A DNA stretch of 64,000 bases, from positions 62,001-126,000 of the forward strand of contig JAGVLS010000021.1 of NCBI GenBank assembly GCA_020054205.1, given 5' to 3'. The notes under the pieces are model-generated. The model did no database searches and had not been told where the DNA came from. It was given only the letters and a program-made list of their open reading frames with translations. The translations under genes were made by a program, and so were the position numbers. Shown here in pieces: positions 1 through 9,492 of this stretch (within the stretch, counting starts at the first letter, position 1; each line of letters starts with the position of its first letter). Source of the stretch: Candidatus Obscuribacterales bacterium (lineage in GTDB: Bacteria; Cyanobacteriota; Vampirovibrionia; Obscuribacterales; Obscuribacteraceae).

Positions 1-558
1 TGCACCAATAATTTGTGGCATTTTGTTTGAATTTTGCCTAAATCCTTTTATGATTCCAGAAATTAGTCCCCCACCGCCAATTGGTGCAACAACAATATCT
101 GGCGCTGGAGTAATTTGAGATAGTTCATAGCCTAAAGTAGCGTTGCCCTCAATAATCAAAGGATGATCATAAGCACTAGCTACAAAAGCAGATGGGTTTT
201 CTTTAGCTAATTGATTAAGTCTTTCTGTTCTGCTTATTTTTTTTGTATCTACAAGTTCAACTTTTGCACCAAAATTACGGACAGCATCTATTTTTACTTG
301 CACGCTATTTTCAGGCATTACAACAATACAAGATTTGCCTAATAATTGACAGGCAAAAGCAAGTGCTTGTCCAAAATTACCTGATGAAGCAGTAATTAGC
401 ATCTCTTCTTTTACTTGAGAGGCTAAATTATAAGCAGCTCTAAATTTAAAACTACCTGTGGTTTGAAATGTTTCACTAGCAATAGTGATATCTAAATCTA
501 GATACTTTAATAATTTTGCTGAACGAATGATTGTAGTTGGTCGGACTAAGTCTTGCAC
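1..558 (-). CDS. PLP-dependent threonine/serine dehydratase family protein (partial, C-terminus off the window)
   Basis: The gene runs off the left edge, so only about the first 186 residues are visible. It belongs to the fold-type II PLP enzymes that deaminate L-threonine or L-serine to a 2-oxoacid; serine racemase is in the same family and cannot be excluded. Visible are the PLP-binding lysine in TGSFKFRAA (K38), the TASSGNFGQALA loop, and the glycine-rich phosphate-binding loop APIGGGGLISGI near residue 155. I choose the GTG at 558 because an in-frame TAA lies seven codons upstream; this makes the N-terminus about 20 residues shorter than in typical family members. It starts 9 bases after the upstream gene ends and is probably cotranscribed with it. 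Confidence 0.85.
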   Translation of the reverse strand, partial: MQDLVRPTTIIRSAKLLKYLDLDITIASETFQTTGSFKFRAAYNLASQVKEEMLITASSGNFGQALAFACQLLGKSCIVVMPENSVQVKIDAVRNFGAKVELVDTKKISRTERLNQLAKENPSAFVASAYDHPLIIEGNATLGYELSQITPAPDIVVAPIGGGGLISGIIKGFRQNSNKMPQIIGA

Positions 559-566
559 TAGTCTTT

Positions 567-1178
567 TTATAAACTCTTAATTGAAGACAAAAATGCTTTT
601 GTACTTAGCATATCGTATTCTTTGCCTGGACTAAAACCATAAAAAACAATTGTTTTGGATTTGTCTTTGGTGACTAAGCAACCAATCATGCCTTGAATTG
701 TTCCTTTATCGCCCATCTCAGAAGTACCAACCACATATGACATCGGATTGCCAGCTACCATTTCAGTTCCTTCGCCAGTAATTTTGAAGCTACTAGATAT
801 GTTTGGTATGCCTTTTGAGGCTAGTTCTTTGGTCAGTTCAGTCGGCTGTTTGTTTGGATTGCTACCTGACGGTAAAAGTCCAAGAATAACTCCTAATCCA
901 CTTTGATCATTGGCAATCATGATCATTTTTGCACCTAAAATATCTACAGCTGCTTGGTATACAAAACCTTTTGGCAAAGGCTCATCTATAACCGCAATTG
1001 ACTTGGCAACTTGAGATATATAGACAGGATCACGCGCTTTCTGTCCCATATTTCCAATAAACCAAACCATGCCACCTATAAAGATGGATAAGCTAATTGC
1101 AACAACAACAACAATGCCAATTGCAACTTTAGCCCATGTTGGCAAGCCTTTTTTTTCTATTGCTTTCGTACCAGTCAT
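567..1178 (-). CDS. Conserved hypothetical membrane-anchored protein
   Basis: This 203-residue protein is of unknown function. One strongly hydrophobic segment at residues 18-42 follows a short lysine-containing N-terminus without a cleavage site, so it is probably an N-in, C-out anchor. The rest is a soluble domain of about 155 residues with alternating strands and no catalytic motif I recognise. It lies 101 bases downstream of folD and just before the dehydratase on the same strand, so it may be the third gene of the thiL-folD operon. The context gives no clear functional link. Confidence 0.75.
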   Translation of the reverse strand: MTGTKAIEKKGLPTWAKVAIGIVVVVAISLSIFIGGMVWFIGNMGQKARDPVYISQVAKSIAVIDEPLPKGFVYQAAVDILGAKMIMIANDQSGLGVILGLLPSGSNPNKQPTELTKELASKGIPNISSSFKITGEGTEMVAGNPMSYVVGTSEMGDKGTIQGMIGCLVTKDKSKTIVFYGFSPGKEYDMLSTKAFLSSIKSL

Positions 1179-1279
1179 ACTTTTTCCTAATAGTTAATAG
1201 ACAATCTTAATTAGTACCACAGTTAATAATATTAATCATTATATGTTCAAATTGCTCTGACAAGCATTTTGTTTTGAAA

Positions 1280-2182
1280 TCAAACAACTTTTTTTTCATA
1301 GGAAAGCAATGTATTGGACAGGAGCATAGTTACTGTCATCGGCCCAACTCCCCCAGGAACAGGAGTAATGTATGATGCAACTTGTGCTGCCTCCTGATAG
1401 TTAACATCTCCTAGAATTCGTGATTCTCCATTGTCCAATTTCAAATGATGAATGCCTACATCAATTACTACTGCTCCTGCTTTCACCCAGGAGCCTTTAA
1501 CTAATTCTTGCTTACCGGCAGCAACAACTAAAATGTCAGCTTGACGAGCAATTTCATCCAAGTTATGAGATCTGCTATGACACATAGTCACTGTAGCATT
1601 TTTTTCCATAAGCATTAAAGCAATTGGTTTTCCAACTAAATTCGAGCGTCCAATCACTACAGCTTTTTTTCCTGCGATTTCAATTTTATAACGTTCTAGC
1701 AAAACCATTATTCCAGATGGTGTACATGGTCTTAGCCCTGGCTTGCCTGACAATAACAATCCCATATTGTACGGGTGTAGTCCATCCACATCTTTTTCCG
1801 GCGACACCGCATGCAGTATCATATCGGTAGATGCAGAAAGATGACTAGGCAAAGGCAATTGCACTAAAATACCATCAATAGAGTCAGACTGATTAAGTTC
1901 ATTAATTTTAGACAGAATTTTTTCTGCTTCAACATTTTCATCAAATTGACAAAGATGACTTTCAATACCAACTTTTTTGCATGCTTGAACTTTATTTTTT
2001 ACATAAATATGACTCGCTGAATTATCACCAACCAAAATTACTGCTAGTCCGGGCTTTCTTTTACCTTGAGCCAATAATTTTTCAACTTTTAGCGAAAGCT
2101 CTTCTCTGATTTCCTTAGCAGTTTTTGCTCCATCGAGAACTCCACTTTTAATTGTCTCTTGGGTATTTACTGATTTATTCAA
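1280..2182 (-). CDS. folD: Bifunctional methylenetetrahydrofolate dehydrogenase / methenyltetrahydrofolate cyclohydrolase
   Basis: FolD interconverts 5,10-methylene-, 5,10-methenyl- and 10-formyl-tetrahydrofolate in the cytosol and feeds purine and formyl-methionine synthesis. The 300-residue length fits the family. The substrate-binding YVKNKVQACKKVGI segment with the catalytic lysine, the NADP-binding GRSNLVGKP motif, and the C-terminal signature PGGVGPMTVTMLLSNT are all present. The N-terminus carries about 15 extra residues before the conserved start of the fold, so an internal start is possible. It begins 24 bases after thiL ends and is likely cotranscribed with it. Confidence 0.97.
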   Translation of the reverse strand: MNKSVNTQETIKSGVLDGAKTAKEIREELSLKVEKLLAQGKRKPGLAVILVGDNSASHIYVKNKVQACKKVGIESHLCQFDENVEAEKILSKINELNQSDSIDGILVQLPLPSHLSASTDMILHAVSPEKDVDGLHPYNMGLLLSGKPGLRPCTPSGIMVLLERYKIEIAGKKAVVIGRSNLVGKPIALMLMEKNATVTMCHSRSHNLDEIARQADILVVAAGKQELVKGSWVKAGAVVIDVGIHHLKLDNGESRILGDVNYQEAAQVASYITPVPGGVGPMTVTMLLSNTLLSYEKKVV

Positions 2183-2206
2183 AATCTTAACTCCTGCTGC
2201 AATGCT

Positions 2207-3169
2207 TTACGACCAATGTTGATATATTTTTGATAGATCCAGTTCTATTTTATCTGTTTTGCCAGTTAAAACTATAATATTATTAGATTTCACGACTTTG
2301 CCAATTTCAATGAATGGATTTGTAGATAATTGTTTCATTTGCTGCCATTTTTCCTGCGATAAACATGCAACTAATTCATAATCTTCTCCACCATAAAATA
2401 CCCAATCAAATAAATTGACGTTTGCTAATTTTGCTAAATTTTTTGTTTCATGATGAACAGGAATTTTACTGTAATCTATTTCCATCCCAACTTTGCTCAT
2501 ACGACAAATTTGCGTGAGACTATCTGCTAAACCATCACTTGCATCCATAAGTGCTCCCTGGCAACCCGTGTTTCTAACCAATGCCCAAGATTCACATAGT
2601 CTAGGTTGTGGACGACAATGTTTTTCATAACAATGATTATAACCAGTGATTTCATTGCATAATAAATAAAGCCCAGCTGCACTAGAGCCAAAATCACCAG
2701 TAACAACAACAACATCACCTACTGTGGCACCCGTGCGCTTCAGTACACCATTTTCATGTTCATCACCAATTACAGTAATAGAAATAGTAAGTAAGTCCGA
2801 ATTAGTTAAATCCCCGCCGACTAAACGTGTGCGATAAGTATTTGCACAATTTACAATGCCTTTAAAAAGATCTTTCCTTGCTTTGTCGGGCAATGAATCA
2901 GGAAAACTAATATTGGCTAATAAATAGCGCGGGCGTCCCGCCATTGCAGCTATATCACTTAAATTAACAGCAACTGCTTTCCAACCCAAAAAATTATAAT
3001 TTATTTTTTTAAGCGTGAAGTGAGTTCCTTCAACAAGCATATCCGATGTCACGAGGAGCTGCCCAGGCAAGATTGCACAATCATCGCCAATATACTGTTC
3101 TCCAGTTAGACCTTTAATGTCTTCAATTAGTTTTTGTTCAATGCTTAGAAAATCCAACGAGTTTTTCAT
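2207..3169 (-). CDS. thiL: Thiamine-monophosphate kinase
   Basis: ThiL phosphorylates thiamine monophosphate with ATP to make thiamine diphosphate, the last step of cofactor synthesis. The protein is 320 residues, normal for the family. It shows the PurM/ThiL-type ATP and metal motifs: GDDCAIL near residue 28, TSDMLVEGTHF near 41, VGGDLT near 117, DASDGLADSL near 208 and GGEDYEL near 260. It is the first gene of a minus-strand run with folD and lies only 63 bases from the divergent yggT, so both promoters must sit in that gap. I see no TPP riboswitch in front of it. Confidence 0.96.
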   Translation of the reverse strand: MKNSLDFLSIEQKLIEDIKGLTGEQYIGDDCAILPGQLLVTSDMLVEGTHFTLKKINYNFLGWKAVAVNLSDIAAMAGRPRYLLANISFPDSLPDKARKDLFKGIVNCANTYRTRLVGGDLTNSDLLTISITVIGDEHENGVLKRTGATVGDVVVVTGDFGSSAAGLYLLCNEITGYNHCYEKHCRPQPRLCESWALVRNTGCQGALMDASDGLADSLTQICRMSKVGMEIDYSKIPVHHETKNLAKLANVNLFDWVFYGGEDYELVACLSQEKWQQMKQLSTNPFIEIGKVVKSNNIIVLTGKTDKIELDLSKIYQHWS

Positions 3170-3232
3170 TAGCTGTTACCAATTTGTCTCTTAATGCTAC
3201 AATCAAAAGATAAAGCAAAAGGTTAGAGGAAA

Positions 3233-3496
3233 ATGACAGATATACACATTGGTCAAATTTTAGCAGGACTAATCGGGCTTTACACTTCCCTGGTTGTAAT
3301 TTGGTGTTTGCTTAGTTGGTTTCCAAATATCAAATGGGGAGATCAACCTTTTCGTACATTGGATCAAATAGTAGCACCAGTTATAGCACCGTTAAGACGT
3401 CTTCTGCCGACTGTGGGAGGAATTGATTTTTCTCCAGTATTAGCCATTTTGGCTTTAAATTTTCTAGCAAGAATTTGCATTGACTTTTTGCCATAA
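3233..3496 (+). CDS. YggT/Ycf19 family integral membrane protein
   Basis: This 87-residue protein has two membrane-spanning segments, about residues 8-27 and 66-86. Between them lies the characteristic family loop WFPNIKWGDQPFRTLDQIVAPVIAPLRRLLP. YggT-family proteins occur in most bacteria; the cyanobacterial and plastid members (Ycf19, CCB3-like) have been linked to cytochrome b6f assembly, cell-surface and division phenotypes, while the general role is unresolved. A good ribosome-binding site (AGAGGA) sits a few bases before the ATG. It is divergent from thiL. Confidence 0.85.
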   Translation: MTDIHIGQILAGLIGLYTSLVVIWCLLSWFPNIKWGDQPFRTLDQIVAPVIAPLRRLLPTVGGIDFSPVLAILALNFLARICIDFLP

Positions 3497-3538
3497 TAAA
3501 ATGATTTTTGAATAAATTCTGTTTTGTAAGGATTTTTT

Positions 3539-5506
3539 ATGCTATCACGCAGATCATTTATAGCTAGTTCTATAACTATTGCTTTTTCTCTTAATACCCT
3601 TGAAGAAGTTTTAGCCAAGAAAAGTCAAATTGTAAGGAGTGCCACCGGTCCCCACTGTATCGTCAGGCAAGAATGGCCACCGGCTATATCTCCAGAGTTT
3701 TTATCAATTATCAATAAGGGTAATTGCTTAGTTGCCGATCAAAGCGGACGAATTGCAATTGTAGATTTGAAGCAAGCAGATAGTCCTAATATAATTGGCG
3801 AAGTGTCCGGAGTCGGAAAAAGAATTTTTGATTTGGTTGCAGTAGACAACAAGGCTTATGCTATCACTTTAAGCGATTCACACAACGACTCTCAATTTAT
3901 GCTGGCGGCGCTTAGCACCAATAGCGCTCACGATCCAAGTGTTATTAGCCAGGCTCCTATACCACATTTTTCCGAGCCTACTTGTTTGGTAGTGCGCAAA
4001 GATATTGTTTGCATTGGAGGCGTCGGTTTAAATGGTGAAAATCAGGTTCTTATTTTTTCTTGTAGTTTGAAAAAGAAAAATATGGAGCTTACACTTTTGT
4101 CCACATTGTCTTTCAAGTATCCAATTGCAAAACTAGACCTACAAGATAAACAGTTAGTAGTTGCACAAAATAATTTTCCAACTCCTGTCGATGTAATAAA
4201 TTTGCATAATCCTCATCTTCCCGAAACAATTTCTAGTGCAACATATGATGGTGGTTATGTAGCGCTAATTAGAAAAAAAGAATCGCTGCTTATAATTACA
4301 GATGCTAATAAAAAGTTTCATTGTTACAACGCAGTTATCAAACACTCTTTATCTTCAGCTAATACCATTGAACTAACTGATATTACTGAGGTTTTTGATA
4401 TTGCTGCACAAAAAGAGCAATGCTTACTTTTGGCTGCAAAAGATGGCAAACAAGTGATTATTCCTATTCTTTTTGATAAATCAAAACAAATTTATGCTAA
4501 TGACCCCATTCTTCTGCAAGCTGGCAAACACGGGGCGACGAGCAAGGCAAAAATTGTTACAGCCAGCAAACAAGTATATGTTGCTTCTGATTCTGGCACA
4601 GTACAAATTCTTAATATCGATAAAAACAGTTGGCAGTATTTATACAGCTATACAATACCAAGATTACCAGCGGCATCCATTGCCATGGCAAATAACAAAG
4701 TCATACTTGCTGGTACGGATTTAAAGCTATATGATTTCAGAAATTTAAATCAAGCAATCTTATTAAGTGAAGTAGAAGTTACAAGTACGATTAGAGCTAT
4801 TATTGCTTTGGACAATTGCATTCTTTGTTTAGAGCGCGAAAGATTGACTTTAAGAAGTTTAGAAAAACTGTCTGAAATACGATCATCTATTACAATTACT
4901 GGTTCTATTTTGTCTTATGATCCTGTTTTGCGTAAGGCTTATGTAATTGACAATAGAGAAAACAATGCCAAATTAACATCAATTGCAGTCTCAGAAGACA
5001 AGCTCAATATCGAAAGCACACAAAATATTAGCATGAGTATTCGACGTGCTAATGCCAAAAATGGCAAATTACTTTTAGCCGGCTTAAATGATCTGATTCT
5101 TTATAAAACTGACAAAGAATTCGAAGTCATAGGCAAGCGTGAGTTAGGAAATCTTGCCATTAGAGATTTAAGTTTAGATGATAATTATGCTGCAGTAGCA
5201 TGTTTAACCAAGACAGGTCGCGGATTTTTATTAATAATTTCTGTTGAAAATAATGATTTAACCACTTTAGGTGCTACCGATCTCCCACAAGATGCTGCCG
5301 CAATAGCATTAAATAAATCATTAGCTGTTATTGTCGGTAAAAACCAAGATGGTAAAGATTATGCTTCTATAGTTAATCTAGATAATGTGTCACAACCACG
5401 AACTATTACTTCTTTACCGGTCTTAGAAGCTGCCTCAGCAGTAACTATCAAAGATAAATTTGCTGCTGTGGCTGGACGTGGTTTAGAAATTTTGAGTTTA
5501 ACCTAA
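3539..5506 (+). CDS. Tat-exported beta-propeller (LVIVD-like repeat) protein
   Basis: The 655-residue protein begins with a twin-arginine signal: SRRSFIA at residues 3-9, then a hydrophobic stretch ending near VLA at residue 26. This predicts folded export through the Tat system to the periplasm or envelope. The mature part is a series of roughly 40-50 residue beta repeats, for example LVADQSGRIAIVDL followed by a PxIIGEV strand. They resemble the LVIVD family of bacterial propellers, probably two propellers in tandem. There are no obvious catalytic residues, so a binding or scaffold role is more likely than an enzymatic one. An AAGGA ribosome-binding site precedes the ATG. Confidence 0.75.
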   Translation: MLSRRSFIASSITIAFSLNTLEEVLAKKSQIVRSATGPHCIVRQEWPPAISPEFLSIINKGNCLVADQSGRIAIVDLKQADSPNIIGEVSGVGKRIFDLVAVDNKAYAITLSDSHNDSQFMLAALSTNSAHDPSVISQAPIPHFSEPTCLVVRKDIVCIGGVGLNGENQVLIFSCSLKKKNMELTLLSTLSFKYPIAKLDLQDKQLVVAQNNFPTPVDVINLHNPHLPETISSATYDGGYVALIRKKESLLIITDANKKFHCYNAVIKHSLSSANTIELTDITEVFDIAAQKEQCLLLAAKDGKQVIIPILFDKSKQIYANDPILLQAGKHGATSKAKIVTASKQVYVASDSGTVQILNIDKNSWQYLYSYTIPRLPAASIAMANNKVILAGTDLKLYDFRNLNQAILLSEVEVTSTIRAIIALDNCILCLERERLTLRSLEKLSEIRSSITITGSILSYDPVLRKAYVIDNRENNAKLTSIAVSEDKLNIESTQNISMSIRRANAKNGKLLLAGLNDLILYKTDKEFEVIGKRELGNLAIRDLSLDDNYAAVACLTKTGRGFLLIISVENNDLTTLGATDLPQDAAAIALNKSLAVIVGKNQDGKDYASIVNLDNVSQPRTITSLPVLEAASAVTIKDKFAAVAGRGLEILSLT

Positions 5507-5591
5507 ATCTTATAAGACATATAAATTTTTTTATGAATGCTTATAATAAAAGAGGGTAGATAGTAATTAATTAGGGATAAAAGGAATTATT

Positions 5592-6527
5592 ATGGCTGTC
5601 CAAGAATCAATTCGCAAAAAATTTCCACGTATTACATCTGCTGCTTTTGAACACCCTGCTGATCGTGCGGCATTAGATGCACTGAGACGAATTCCTGTTT
5701 TAGACAAAATATTGAAAAAATTTCTTGAGCTCGGCTTAGAACGCGTCTTTCGCATTCAGATGATGGGACAAGCAGTTCATGTTACACCGAAACAATGTCA
5801 TAAGATTTATCGTTTGTTTAAAGAAGCAGCTGACATATTGGATATGCACGAACCTGATTTATTTTTGGTCAACGATTTTCGCGTCAATGCTTATACATTT
5901 GGTGCTGAACGACCATTTATCGTTATGAATTCAGCACTAGTAGATTTGCTGGATGACGATGAACTAATGGCAGTACTCGGACATGAGCTTGGACATGTGA
6001 AAGCTGGTCATGTTTTATATAGAAGTCTAGCTTATTTTTTAATTAGTCTATTTAAAATGTTTGCCGGCATAGGTGGTCTTGCTTCCACCGGTATATCTGC
6101 TGCTTTATTTGATTGGTCACGTAAATCAGAATTAACAGCAGACCGGGCTGAATTATTAGTTATGCAAGATCCTAATGTATGCATGCGCTTGCACATGAAA
6201 TTAGCTGGTGGATCCAAAAAAGTATATGAACAAATTGATGTCGATGAATTTATCAAACAAGGGGATAAATATCAAGAATTAGATTTCAGTACATTGAATA
6301 AGCTGTACAAAATTTTGTTTGAAACATGGCTCACACATCCACTGCCGATTTATCGAGCAAAAGAAATAAAAGATTGGGCTGAAAGTAAGCAGTATAAAGA
6401 AATACTAGCTGGTCGCTACCCAACCGATGATTCCGGTCCTCTGGTAAGAAATTGTCCTCATTGTGGAACTAAAATTAGCCCAAGCTTTTTCTTCTGCCCA
6501 GATTGTGGAAAAAATACACGCGTATAA
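5592..6527 (+). CDS. M48 family zinc metallopeptidase with C-terminal zinc ribbon
   Basis: The zinc-binding HELGH motif is at residues 131-135 (VLGHELGHVKAGH), and the third ligand is the glutamate of ELTADRAE near residue 180, as expected for M48 (HtpX/Ste24-like) peptidases. Hydrophobic segments flank the catalytic site (about residues 143-170), suggesting a membrane-associated enzyme for envelope protein quality control. The C-terminus carries an added treble-clef-like ribbon with CPHC and CPDC pairs (residues ~290-308), which is absent from classical HtpX. The start has an AAAGGA ribosome-binding site. The substrate is unknown. Confidence 0.92.
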   Translation: MAVQESIRKKFPRITSAAFEHPADRAALDALRRIPVLDKILKKFLELGLERVFRIQMMGQAVHVTPKQCHKIYRLFKEAADILDMHEPDLFLVNDFRVNAYTFGAERPFIVMNSALVDLLDDDELMAVLGHELGHVKAGHVLYRSLAYFLISLFKMFAGIGGLASTGISAALFDWSRKSELTADRAELLVMQDPNVCMRLHMKLAGGSKKVYEQIDVDEFIKQGDKYQELDFSTLNKLYKILFETWLTHPLPIYRAKEIKDWAESKQYKEILAGRYPTDDSGPLVRNCPHCGTKISPSFFFCPDCGKNTRV

Positions 6528-6624
6528 ATATAAATAGACTATAAATCTAGATAGCCATGGCATTCAGTTTTGCTATGCTGGAAATAGATTAACGCTCCCT
6601 TATAATTTATCCAAAGCAAATCCC

Positions 6625-6640
6625 TGTATACGCGTATACA
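6625..6640. promoter_or_regulatory. Perfect 16-bp palindrome, candidate operator
   Basis: The sequence TGTATACGCGTATACA is identical to its reverse complement. It lies about 20-35 bases downstream of a TATAAT (6601-6606) and just before the DUF3592 gene, where a repressor would block transcription or a hairpin could form in the 5' leader. Which factor binds is unknown. Confidence 0.45.
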
Positions 6641-6645
6641 CATGG

Positions 6646-7251
6646 GTGATTTTGCTAATGTTAAAAAGTGGCAGAATAATCATGAAAATATTAGATATGC
6701 AAAATGCAAAAAAGAATTTACACCTTGTTAATTGTATATTCCTGTTCTGTTATTTAACTATTTATACACTATATGCTTCTGTATTTTACGTTGAAATCAC
6801 AAATGCTTATGAGAGTTCTAATTGGCCATGCACCATCGGAAAAGTTGTTGTTGCAGCTGATAGCCGTCAGGTTAAAAATTCACTCAGTGAAGGTTCTGTC
6901 TGGTATGAATTTTGTGTGAATAATCATACTTATCGCGGATCAAGACTAAGTTTTTTTGGTGAAAGCAAAATTTGGCAATATAAAACAAACGATAAGGTGA
7001 ATGTATTTTACCAAGCAGAAAGCCCTACTAATTCTTGTCTCCTTAAAGGCGTAAGTAGTACAACTCTCTTACACGCTGGTTTATGGTTTATAGGTCTATT
7101 TGCCGGTGCCATTATTTTAGGAAAAATGATCTGTGAATGGCCAAATGTACAACCAGCAATGAAAGTTAAATCTTCATACAAGCCGGTACATAGATGGAAT
7201 TTGTTTGGACGATTCTGTAGATATATAGAAGATTATTTGGAAGTTTGGTAA
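6646..7251 (+). CDS. DUF3592-like membrane protein
   Basis: The 201-residue protein has two membrane segments, about residues 25-47 and 145-165. The extracytoplasmic part between them follows the DUF3592 pattern: W..T.GKVV, then a YEFCVNNHTYRGSR strand, then a DKVNVFYQAESPTNSCLLKG ending. The function of DUF3592 is unknown. The longest frame begins at GTG 6646; ATG codons at 6658 and 6682 are alternatives, and none has a strong ribosome-binding site, so the exact start is uncertain. A perfect palindrome lies immediately upstream. Confidence 0.75.
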   Translation: MILLMLKSGRIIMKILDMQNAKKNLHLVNCIFLFCYLTIYTLYASVFYVEITNAYESSNWPCTIGKVVVAADSRQVKNSLSEGSVWYEFCVNNHTYRGSRLSFFGESKIWQYKTNDKVNVFYQAESPTNSCLLKGVSSTTLLHAGLWFIGLFAGAIILGKMICEWPNVQPAMKVKSSYKPVHRWNLFGRFCRYIEDYLEVW

Positions 7252-7262
7252 AAGATATTTAG

Positions 7263-7712
7263 CTAATTAGAGCACTCAGAGCCTTGTTTTAACACGCCCC
7301 CACAAGAGACACAAAATTGTTTATCACGATTGGCTGGTGCCTCACAATGTGGACAAACAAATCCTGGGGTTGGCTGACAGCCAGCCATGGCATCAGATTT
7401 TTGTGCTTGAGATGCATCAGCACTATGTTGTACTTTCAGCGCATCTATTTCACTCTTTAAAGTCTGAATTTCATCTTCCCATTGGACAATTTCTCGCACT
7501 TTGCTTTTTAGTAATTCTTCTGAGACTTCATCTAGTCTATGATATTTATCGTAAACCAAGCGGCCAATATTAGTTAAGGCAGCTGTTTTTTGTGCTTCTA
7601 AACTATTAATTCTACTTGTTAGGCTAACTGTCTGCATCATTTCCTGCGATGTAGACTGAATTTTGGTGATACCCTGATTTATACCTTTAAGTACATCATC
7701 AAATAATCCCAT
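7263..7712 (-). CDS. Coiled-coil protein with C-terminal zinc ribbon
   Basis: This 149-residue protein starts MGLFDDVLKGINQG, continues as a long charged helix or coiled coil (residues ~25-95), and ends in a zinc ribbon with CPHC (near 120) and CVSC (near 134) pairs. The layout is seen in many small bacterial zinc-ribbon proteins of unknown role. It converges on the DUF3592 gene with an 11-base gap. No function can be assigned; the ribbon resembles that at the end of the nearby M48 peptidase only in general form. Confidence 0.8.
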   Translation of the reverse strand: MGLFDDVLKGINQGITKIQSTSQEMMQTVSLTSRINSLEAQKTAALTNIGRLVYDKYHRLDEVSEELLKSKVREIVQWEDEIQTLKSEIDALKVQHSADASQAQKSDAMAGCQPTPGFVCPHCEAPANRDKQFCVSCGGVLKQGSECSN

Positions 7713-7808
7713 TTCATATTCTCCTATTTGCCTATCTAATGATCATACCCAGAAATTCTTTCTTATATAAAAATATACGCTATATCTTAATTTCTTCTTG
7801 GGCAAAAT

Positions 7809-9404
7809 TTATCTTTCAGCAGCACAAACTTTATTACGTCCGCTGCGTTTTGCAACATATAATGCCTCATCTGCTTTAGCAAGTAAATCAGACATATCAT
7901 TAACATGCTGAGGGAAATTTGCTACTCCAATAGAGGCAGTAATACTTCCTACACCTTCAACTTTTATATCTTGAATTAATTTACGTAGACGTTCAGCTAA
8001 ATTAACTGCCATTTCCATATCTGTGTTAGGTAAAAGTAGGCTGAATTCTTCGCCACCCATACGAGCCGGTAAATCTACTGCTCGACAAGATGTATTCATC
8101 ACTTTAGCAATAGCCTTAATGGCCTCATCTCCTTTGGCATGCCCATAAGTGTCATTGATTTTTTTCAGATAATCCAAATCAACCATAATTAAGGAAAGTG
8201 GTTCGTTATATCGTTTTGCTCTTTCAAATTCTTTGCTGAAAGTTTCATTAAAATGGCGTCGATTTGGTAATCCTGTTAAAGCGTCTGTCACTGCTTGCAA
8301 TTTTTTCTCTTCGTGTAAATCAGCATTTTCAATAGCTACAGATAATTGATCAGCTAAAGATTCTAAAAAAGCTGTTTGTTCTATTGTCCATTGTCTTTGT
8401 TGAGAACAATCCTGCAAAAAAATCGCACCAAGGACATAATTGTGTACAATCAGCGGTACTAATAAACCTGACACCACTTTCAATTCTCTCAAAAAACCTG
8501 GATCAAAATTGATCTCACTGTTAAAATCCGCTTCAAAAAAAGAATAAGCAGTTTTTTTAGATAATGCGGCTTGCATAAATTCAGTACCCTTGTCTGTATG
8601 CAATAGATCGAGAGCAGAAGAATTATGTTTGTTATAGTATTCATAAACGGAAATATCTTCACTGCTAATCACACGCTTAAATAACAAACACCGACTTAAG
8701 TCATATGTAGCACCAATTTTATCAACAGCATTTTTTAGAACGTCTTTTATTTCCAACGAGCTGCGTACAGCGTTACTGATTTCATACAAAAGTTTTTCTC
8801 GCTGCACATGCCTGGTTCTCAGCGCTTCTTTGGTTTCCGTATCGTATATGAGTCGTCTAGTTTGTTCTTCCAAAAAACGATTTTTTGCTTCTAATTCATC
8901 ATATAAATGACGTAAGCGGTCATTTTCACGCTTTATTTCTCTTACTTCAAAAGCATTAGTTATTGCATTATAGATAGGATATCGGTTTAGATGTTCTTCT
9001 ATTTCTTTGTGGGAAGCAGAGCTATTAGCTATAAGTATGCATGCACAAAAATTATTAGACTGGCTTACAACATAACAATAGAGCGGCAAAAGATCTTTTG
9101 CCAGATCACCTAGAAGTTCTTCATCGCTAATTTCCAATAAAGAGCACTTGCTGACATCTACCTTTAAATCTTGCCATAATTCATAAGAAAATGTTTCGAC
9201 GAACTTAATGAAATCCTTTTTTCTTGGACCAAAAACCTCTTTATCAGCAAAGATCTCAAGATCTGAGTCAAAAAGCGTTATTGCTACTGCTTTTGGATGT
9301 CCAATCTGGCTTGTAAGCGCAGACACTGCATCTATAACCTCATCCAACTCAATGGTTGTAAGAAGCATCGAATAGTTTTCAGCTGATTGAGAATCTAAAC
9401 TCAT
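7809..9404 (-). CDS. GAF-domain diguanylate cyclase
   Basis: The 531-residue cytosolic protein makes cyclic di-GMP. Residues ~1-150 form an unassigned N-terminal sensor-like domain. A coiled coil (about 155-205) leads to a GAF domain (about 205-360), and a GGDEF domain fills the C-terminus. The active-site signature is GGEEF at 450-454, and an RxxD inhibitory site (RAVD, 441-444) lies five residues before it, so product inhibition is expected. There is no transmembrane segment, so the signal is probably intracellular. No c-di-GMP phosphodiesterase is encoded nearby. It is divergent from hisS. Confidence 0.93.
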   Translation of the reverse strand: MSLDSQSAENYSMLLTTIELDEVIDAVSALTSQIGHPKAVAITLFDSDLEIFADKEVFGPRKKDFIKFVETFSYELWQDLKVDVSKCSLLEISDEELLGDLAKDLLPLYCYVVSQSNNFCACILIANSSASHKEIEEHLNRYPIYNAITNAFEVREIKRENDRLRHLYDELEAKNRFLEEQTRRLIYDTETKEALRTRHVQREKLLYEISNAVRSSLEIKDVLKNAVDKIGATYDLSRCLLFKRVISSEDISVYEYYNKHNSSALDLLHTDKGTEFMQAALSKKTAYSFFEADFNSEINFDPGFLRELKVVSGLLVPLIVHNYVLGAIFLQDCSQQRQWTIEQTAFLESLADQLSVAIENADLHEEKKLQAVTDALTGLPNRRHFNETFSKEFERAKRYNEPLSLIMVDLDYLKKINDTYGHAKGDEAIKAIAKVMNTSCRAVDLPARMGGEEFSLLLPNTDMEMAVNLAERLRKLIQDIKVEGVGSITASIGVANFPQHVNDMSDLLAKADEALYVAKRSGRNKVCAAER

Positions 9405-9492
9405 CTTATTATCTATTTTCCCCGATCACCCTCGATCTAAATAGAAAATGCAGGAGTTAGGTTAGAATTGAAAACATTCTTTTGGTGATCAT

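Noticed and set aside
9424-9490. GATCACC / GGTGATC inverted repeat between the GGDEF gene and hisS
   Set aside because: Seven bases with a 53-base gap is within chance and no promoter is clearly placed around it.
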